From the NCBI GenBank assembly GCA_942493075.1, contig OW818681.1:2914001-2978000 (forward strand): a stretch of 64,000 nt of DNA. Reading direction: 5' to 3'. This document shows, one piece after another, positions 59,464-64,000 of this stretch (the stretch's first letter is position 1; every line of letters starts with the position of its first letter). Source of the stretch: JBBQYD01 sp942493075. GTDB taxonomy: Bacteria; Verrucomicrobiota; Verrucomicrobiia; Limisphaerales; UBA8199. Under the pieces are notes generated by a model that saw only the letters and a list, made by a program, of their open reading frames with translations, searched no databases and was not told the DNA's origin. Both the position numbers and the translations under genes were made by a program.

Positions 59464-62400
59464 ATGACTAGCGTTTCAAACGAAGCCAACTCGGATGGCC
59501 GTGGCCTGACGAGCCCTGGGTTTTACAAAAAGCCATCCCGCTGGATCAATGTGCTCTGGATCGTTACCGGGTTCTGCCTTTTTCTTACATTCGCCACATT
59601 TCCACCCTGCTACAAAGGCGATGTAACGGAGGCGTGCGAAGCAGACCCTTCTCTGGCCTTTATTTTAAGTCACGCCCATCAACAGGACCTCCAGTTTGGG
59701 AAGCAGCATGCCTATACTTATGGCCCCTTGGGTTTTTTGAGTTTTCTGCATTATCCCTCAGGAACGGCGCGGATTCAGATATTCGCGCATAGCATCCTGG
59801 GCATCACGGTGGCAGCCGGGCTTTGCCTTGTAGCGCAACGCCTGGGATGGCTCCGGGGAGGGATGCTCCTTGTAACCTTCGCCTGGGCGGCATCGAACCT
59901 TCATCCGCGAATGGATTTCGTTTTAAACACAGGTTTGCTCTGCTGGGGTTTGCTCTGTTTCAAGGAAAATGGGAGACGCCTGGTGCTGGCAGCGGCAGCG
60001 TTTGTGTTCCTGGCAGCGTTCAGTGCCCTGGCGAAGAACTCATTTCTGGTCGTGGGCGGTGGAAGCGTCCTCCTGATTGCCGCTGGTCTCATTCTGCGCG
60101 GGAAAAGATGGGGCGGCTTCAGTTTTGTTACGGCTTTTCTTCTCCTTTTTGCGCTGGGGTGGTGGATTGCCGGTCAGGGCTTTAATGGGTTAAGGGACTT
60201 TCTGCAAAACGCTGTTGCGATGATTCGCGGTTACAGCGGCGCTCTCGGTTGGGAAGCCAACACGCCCGGCGGTGGGGTAGGAGTGGCTCTGGCGTTTGTC
60301 TGGACCGCAGTTCTTGTCGCACAGTGTTTATCAGCACGTGGCAGTGGTGGTCTCAGGCTGCAATGGCTGTTGCTCGCATGGCTGGGAGGGTTGTTCTTTG
60401 CCGCTTGGAAACACGGCTATGTACGCGCGCACCCGATGAATCTCGAGATGTTTATTGGCTTCGGCGCTGTGTTGACTCTTTCATTGGGGACACTGGAGAC
60501 TCGAAACAGCAAACTGCAAGAGTGGATCTCCAGGACTGCGCTCGCCAGTTGGCTGGGAGGTGTCCTCTGCCTGCAATGGTTCTTTTTTCCATCAATCGAC
60601 CGGTCGCTCCTGGAGCCTGCTCACTCCGCCAGGGCCCACCTGGTTTATCTTCTCAGCCCGGCTTACTATGAGAGGGATATGGAGACGGCGCTCGAAGGCA
60701 ACCGCCAACAAGCCCAGTTGCCTCAGATACGGGCTGAGATTGGACAAGGCAGCGTCGATGTTTTTGGAAGAAAGCAGGCATACGCTTTCTATAACAGTCT
60801 GAATTTTCAACCCCGTCCTGTGCCGCAAAGCTATGCCGCCTGCAACCGTCAGCTCATGAGTCTAAATGCTGACCACTTTAAGAGCCCCTTGGCACCCGAT
60901 TTCGTGCTGTTTGAGCTAGAATCATTCGATCGCAAACTGCCGGCTATGGAAGATGCATGGGCTTTACGCCACCTGCTAATCAATTACGAGCCTGTAGCTG
61001 CAGAACATCCCTTCCTGGCACTAAGAAAGAAGAGAAATGAACCTGCCGGGCTGATGCTCAGCCGTAAGGGCAGCGTACAGGCACGGGAATTGATCAATTT
61101 GCACGGGCTCGGGTCCGACCTGATTTGGCTTGAGATTGATTTAAAGCCGACTTTGTTAGGCAGATTCCGCGAGATGCTGCTTCGTCCTCCCACAGTACGA
61201 ATCTCAGTATGGGATGCGGAGGGCAAAAAGATCCTGATGAGACGTCGTGCTCCCGCGAACATGCTTAGCGCCGGGTTTGTAGGCAAACCACTGTTGCTGC
61301 GTACAGAAGATGTGTTTGCTGCTTATGGGTACGGGATGGCCGAGCGAAGATCCACTGCCGGTTATTCAATAGAATTGGACCCAGGCGATGCACCTTACTG
61401 GCACAAGGAAATAGCATATCGGGTTTACCAGATCACCAACACACTAGCCGATTCGATCTCCGTTGATGCACGACATTTTATCCAGAATTTTCAAGAACAC
61501 GAAGAAAACCCTTGGAACCTGACCCGAGAGAAGTTCGGCAGCCAGGTTGAGGACAGCCCTTTTGTGCTATTCCGCAGTTCACGCTGGCGTGCGAGCCAGC
61601 CATTGCCCGGGAATCCGGAGGAGAATCTGACTTTTCTGTTTCTAGTGACGCTGCCCTTGCTGATGGGCCTGGCCCTCGTGGTCTTCTTTAAACAACGAAG
61701 GCAGGCGAGGACTGGTGCTGGGTGGGGCGATTTGGTCCTGGGCAACCTCCTGGTGTTGGGGTGTCTTGGCTCTCTAATTCTGCTGACAGGCGAGATCTAT
61801 TTTCGATTCTGTTATGACACGACGGATTCTCTGGGCTACACGTTGGTCTGCGAACGCTGGGTGCAACGGCATTGGCGTGTCAACGGTGCGGGCTGTCGCG
61901 ATAACGTGGAATACCATCCCAGGATCAGTGAAGGGCAACGACGGCTAACTTTTTTAGGGGATTCGTTTACCGCAGGGCACGGTATAAAGAACGTGGAAGA
62001 CCGATTTCCCAATCGCTTGCGCCAGATGAAAGTCGGATGGGATGTGCATGCGCTCGCGAATGTTGGGTTGGATACCGCTAGCGAACGAGTGTTACTCACC
62101 CGGGCCTTAAAACAGGGTTATAAGATGGACGAGGTTCTCCTGGTTTACTGCCTGAACGATCTTGCGGTTGTGTCTGGTGGAGAACCAGCCAAATTGGATG
62201 TGGGAGGGCAGGGGCTCGCAGTGGAGAACCGCGGATGGTTGTTAAGGAACAGCTATTTCATCAACTTCGCTTACTATCGCTATCGAGCGGCTATCAACCC
62301 GCAGCTCAAAGATTATTTTCCTGGATTGATAAAGTCCTATGAAGGGACAGCTTGGGAAAGGCAAGCTGATGAGCTCCGGCAACTTCGAGACCTGGTTGAA

Positions 62401-62664
62401 GGACACGGAGGACGCCTTTCGGTTGCCATATTTCCGTTCCTGCATGTGTTGGGTAAAAACTATGAGTACCAGGTGGCCCACGACAAAGTCGCCGGATTGT
62501 GCCAGGAATTGAACATGCCCTATCTGGATTTGCTGCCAGTCTATCGTGATATGCCTGCCAGGAGTGTGACAGTTAACCCATTCGACGCACATCCCAATGA
62601 ATTGGCAAACCAGTTGGCCGCAGATGAGATCGCGAACTTTATGTCACATCTGCCTCCCCGCTGA
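59464..62664 (+). CDS. Large membrane protein with C-terminal SGNH hydrolase-like domain
   Basis: The 1066-residue protein starts with about ten transmembrane segments in residues 30-400 (for example WINVLWIVTGFCLFLTFATF and WLLLAWLGGLFFAAW), a soluble ~250-residue domain, and two more segments near 725-790. The end is an SGNH domain: block I LTFLGDSFTAGHG, block III-like LVYCLNDLA, and NPFDAHPNELAN as the Asp-His block. SGNH domains in such membrane proteins usually add or remove acyl groups on cell-surface polysaccharides. A related gene follows 81 bases downstream. The ATG at 59464 is clear. Confidence 0.82.
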   Translation: MTSVSNEANSDGRGLTSPGFYKKPSRWINVLWIVTGFCLFLTFATFPPCYKGDVTEACEADPSLAFILSHAHQQDLQFGKQHAYTYGPLGFLSFLHYPSGTARIQIFAHSILGITVAAGLCLVAQRLGWLRGGMLLVTFAWAASNLHPRMDFVLNTGLLCWGLLCFKENGRRLVLAAAAFVFLAAFSALAKNSFLVVGGGSVLLIAAGLILRGKRWGGFSFVTAFLLLFALGWWIAGQGFNGLRDFLQNAVAMIRGYSGALGWEANTPGGGVGVALAFVWTAVLVAQCLSARGSGGLRLQWLLLAWLGGLFFAAWKHGYVRAHPMNLEMFIGFGAVLTLSLGTLETRNSKLQEWISRTALASWLGGVLCLQWFFFPSIDRSLLEPAHSARAHLVYLLSPAYYERDMETALEGNRQQAQLPQIRAEIGQGSVDVFGRKQAYAFYNSLNFQPRPVPQSYAACNRQLMSLNADHFKSPLAPDFVLFELESFDRKLPAMEDAWALRHLLINYEPVAAEHPFLALRKKRNEPAGLMLSRKGSVQARELINLHGLGSDLIWLEIDLKPTLLGRFREMLLRPPTVRISVWDAEGKKILMRRRAPANMLSAGFVGKPLLLRTEDVFAAYGYGMAERRSTAGYSIELDPGDAPYWHKEIAYRVYQITNTLADSISVDARHFIQNFQEHEENPWNLTREKFGSQVEDSPFVLFRSSRWRASQPLPGNPEENLTFLFLVTLPLLMGLALVVFFKQRRQARTGAGWGDLVLGNLLVLGCLGSLILLTGEIYFRFCYDTTDSLGYTLVCERWVQRHWRVNGAGCRDNVEYHPRISEGQRRLTFLGDSFTAGHGIKNVEDRFPNRLRQMKVGWDVHALANVGLDTASERVLLTRALKQGYKMDEVLLVYCLNDLAVVSGGEPAKLDVGGQGLAVENRGWLLRNSYFINFAYYRYRAAINPQLKDYFPGLIKSYEGTAWERQADELRQLRDLVEGHGGRLSVAIFPFLHVLGKNYEYQVAHDKVAGLCQELNMPYLDLLPVYRDMPARSVTVNPFDAHPNELANQLAADEIANFMSHLPPR

Positions 62665-62723
62665 TTGCGTGCGCCGGTTAGCGGTCCGGGTGGCCGGGCT
62701 TGTGGTTTTACTTTAACATTTCG

Positions 62724-62747
62724 ATTCTTCACCCTAGGCTGAAGAAT
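62724..62747. promoter_or_regulatory. Near-perfect palindrome covering the next gene start codon
   Basis: ATTCTTCA at 62724-62731 and TGAAGAAT at 62740-62747 are exact complements. The eight central bases (CCCTAGGC) are also mostly self-complementary, with one mismatch in 24 bases. The right arm includes the first two bases of the ATG at 62746, so the folded RNA would hide the start codon. It may be a translational switch or an operator. Confidence 0.5.
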
Positions 62748-64000
62748 GCTTGGGAAGTTCAAAGAAAAATGCTCAGCCCTTTTCCTGGTCGCGTTTCAAG
62801 TCCTATTGAGCGTAACGGTCGTGCTGTTGAGCATTTGGGCTGATTTGCCCTGGACTACCGTGGGGGCATTGGCGTTGCTGGGGCTCAGCGCGATTTGCGC
62901 CAGGACATTAGCCCCCGCTTGGGAGGGATGGCGCAAAAAGACGTTCATTGCGGCCTGGATCTGCACCCTTACTGTGCCGGGCAGCCTGGTGTTCATGCGG
63001 GACCAGGGATTTAGTCTTGAGGCTTACCTGGACAAATATTTCGCAACGCTTGCGTGGCTTATTGCTGCCGCAATCCTCCCGGCAACCAGCCGTGCGTTTG
63101 ATCCAAAAAGGGTGGATCGATGGAGGGTGCCTGTCATGGCTTGGGCTTTTGGCGGTGCTGTCATCTGGCTGATTGCCGCCTATTGGCGAAACCAGGTGCC
63201 GGCTTTTTACATAGGACTAGTGATCATGCTGGCTTTGCTGGTCCTTTGCCATTTCTGGTTCAAACTATCGTTTATCTCCGTTCAACTGGTCAACACTCTG
63301 ATCCTGATGCTGGTTGGGCTGCCAATCGCTGATGTGCTGTTCCATCCGGGGTATCGGATTGGGATCCAACCGGACCTGCGGAAACGGATGTATTCATTTC
63401 AGAACGCCTCGAAGCATCCGAGAGAGTTCGCGCACTATTGGAATTACTACCTTGATGCTTGGAAGAATACAGAACGCCAGATTCTCATGCCGCCTGGCGA
63501 CGGCACGTTGCCTTATCGCCTGAAGCCCAGCAGTGAGGGTATGCTCATGCAATGCCCTATCCGGATTAACCGGCTCGGTTTCCGGGGGGCCGAGTTGGCT
63601 GAACCCAAAGGAGATGTGTACCGCATCGTGGCGCTGGGCGCCTCAACCACCTTTGGCATCACGCTCAACTCAGGGGACCGTCCCTGGCCTGAACTGCTGC
63701 AGAAAGTGATTACTGAGCGGCTGAAACCCGCTCGAAAGGTGGAGGTCGTCAACGCGGGGGTGCCCGGCTACAGACTGGAGTTCAATGTTCATCGCCTCGC
63801 TTCAGACATCCTACCGCTGAAACCAGATCTCATCATTTGCTACCATGGAATCAATGGCTTTGGCCAGCTAGACCCGAGCATTCCTTCGACGATGAGCAAA
63901 CCCCCACCTTCATTTCAACCACGTCCTTTGAGGCTGTTCGCGGATCTGGAGTTTCGTTACAAGATGAAGAAGTTTGAGCAGACGCAGCAGAGGCTTCCAA
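62746..64000 (+). CDS. Membrane SGNH-domain protein, 3'-partial
   Basis: The frame runs from ATG at 62746 to the window end without a stop (418 residues seen). There are about six hydrophobic segments in residues 10-215, for example LFLVAFQVLLSVTVVLLSIW and FYIGLVIMLALLVLCHFW. A following SGNH domain has block I ALGASTTFGITL, then VNAGVPGYRLEF and the block III-like IICYHGINGF. The Asp-His block must lie beyond the edge. It resembles the preceding gene in architecture, so both probably act on the same surface polymer. The Ser of GAST replaces the usual GDS motif. Confidence 0.82.
   Translation, partial: MLGKFKEKCSALFLVAFQVLLSVTVVLLSIWADLPWTTVGALALLGLSAICARTLAPAWEGWRKKTFIAAWICTLTVPGSLVFMRDQGFSLEAYLDKYFATLAWLIAAAILPATSRAFDPKRVDRWRVPVMAWAFGGAVIWLIAAYWRNQVPAFYIGLVIMLALLVLCHFWFKLSFISVQLVNTLILMLVGLPIADVLFHPGYRIGIQPDLRKRMYSFQNASKHPREFAHYWNYYLDAWKNTERQILMPPGDGTLPYRLKPSSEGMLMQCPIRINRLGFRGAELAEPKGDVYRIVALGASTTFGITLNSGDRPWPELLQKVITERLKPARKVEVVNAGVPGYRLEFNVHRLASDILPLKPDLIICYHGINGFGQLDPSIPSTMSKPPPSFQPRPLRLFADLEFRYKMKKFEQTQQRLP

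Overview
The window looks like a chromosomal contig from a free-living Verrucomicrobium, probably near the Pedosphaera group. This is inferred, not shown by a marker gene. The grounds are: many secreted proteins with Ig, PKD and carbohydrate-type modules, GH29 and GH92 enzymes, proteins of the DUF2157/GDYXXLXY pair, weak or absent Shine-Dalgarno sequences, and dispersed intergenic repeats. Both window edges cut a gene: a PRC-barrel/DUF2382 protein at the left, and a membrane SGNH protein at the right that starts at 62746 and has no stop.

Left part (1-15.2 kb). After the PRC-barrel gene, a strong terminator and a large atypical SDR comes tRNA-Arg(ACG). From 2.8 to 11.2 kb the DNA is accessory in style: gene fragments (a DUF6924 half, a 3' tail near 10.9 kb), a ParE/RelE-type toxin-antitoxin pair with a clear promoter/operator, three copies of a ~270-bp dispersed repeat, two copies of a second repeat, a perfect 21-bp hairpin, a Gfo/Idh/MocA oxidoreductase and a few hypothetical genes. 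A two-gene DUF2157/GDYXXLXY membrane operon follows.

Middle (15.7-33.2 kb). A minus-strand run encodes secreted proteins: a PI-PLC-like protein with PKD domains, a GH92 alpha-mannosidase, a modular secreted protein and a GH29 alpha-L-fucosidase. This fits scavenging of mannose- and fucose-containing glycans. Next is a compact minus-strand operon of two unrecognised proteins, an ATP-dependent polynucleotide-ligase-like protein with a novel C-terminal half, and a small protein; it is the best candidate for an undescribed system. A divergent SDR plus GH88-like pair, RarD and xylulokinase complete a sugar-related stretch.

Right part (33.3-64 kb). A receiver-histidine kinase and its NarL-type regulator overlap. 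They are followed by a polysaccharide export pair in which a Wzz/BY-kinase-like protein is fused to a Wza-like exporter. A decayed restriction-modification remnant with a DUF3800 gene follows. Then come housekeeping genes: sppA, upp, sigma-70, apt, an OGG1-like glycosylase, comB, a cysteine desulfurase, a secreted EEP-family protein, class II aldolase, lysA, a secreted repeat protein, DUF3008, an SDR, tex and uup. Two large membrane SGNH-domain proteins end the window, probably acting on a cell-surface polymer.

Family assignments were made by reading motifs, without database searches. Where an upstream in-frame start was possible, I chose starts from signal peptides, ATG over TTG/GTG, ribosome-binding sites or coupling overlaps, and say so in the entry.
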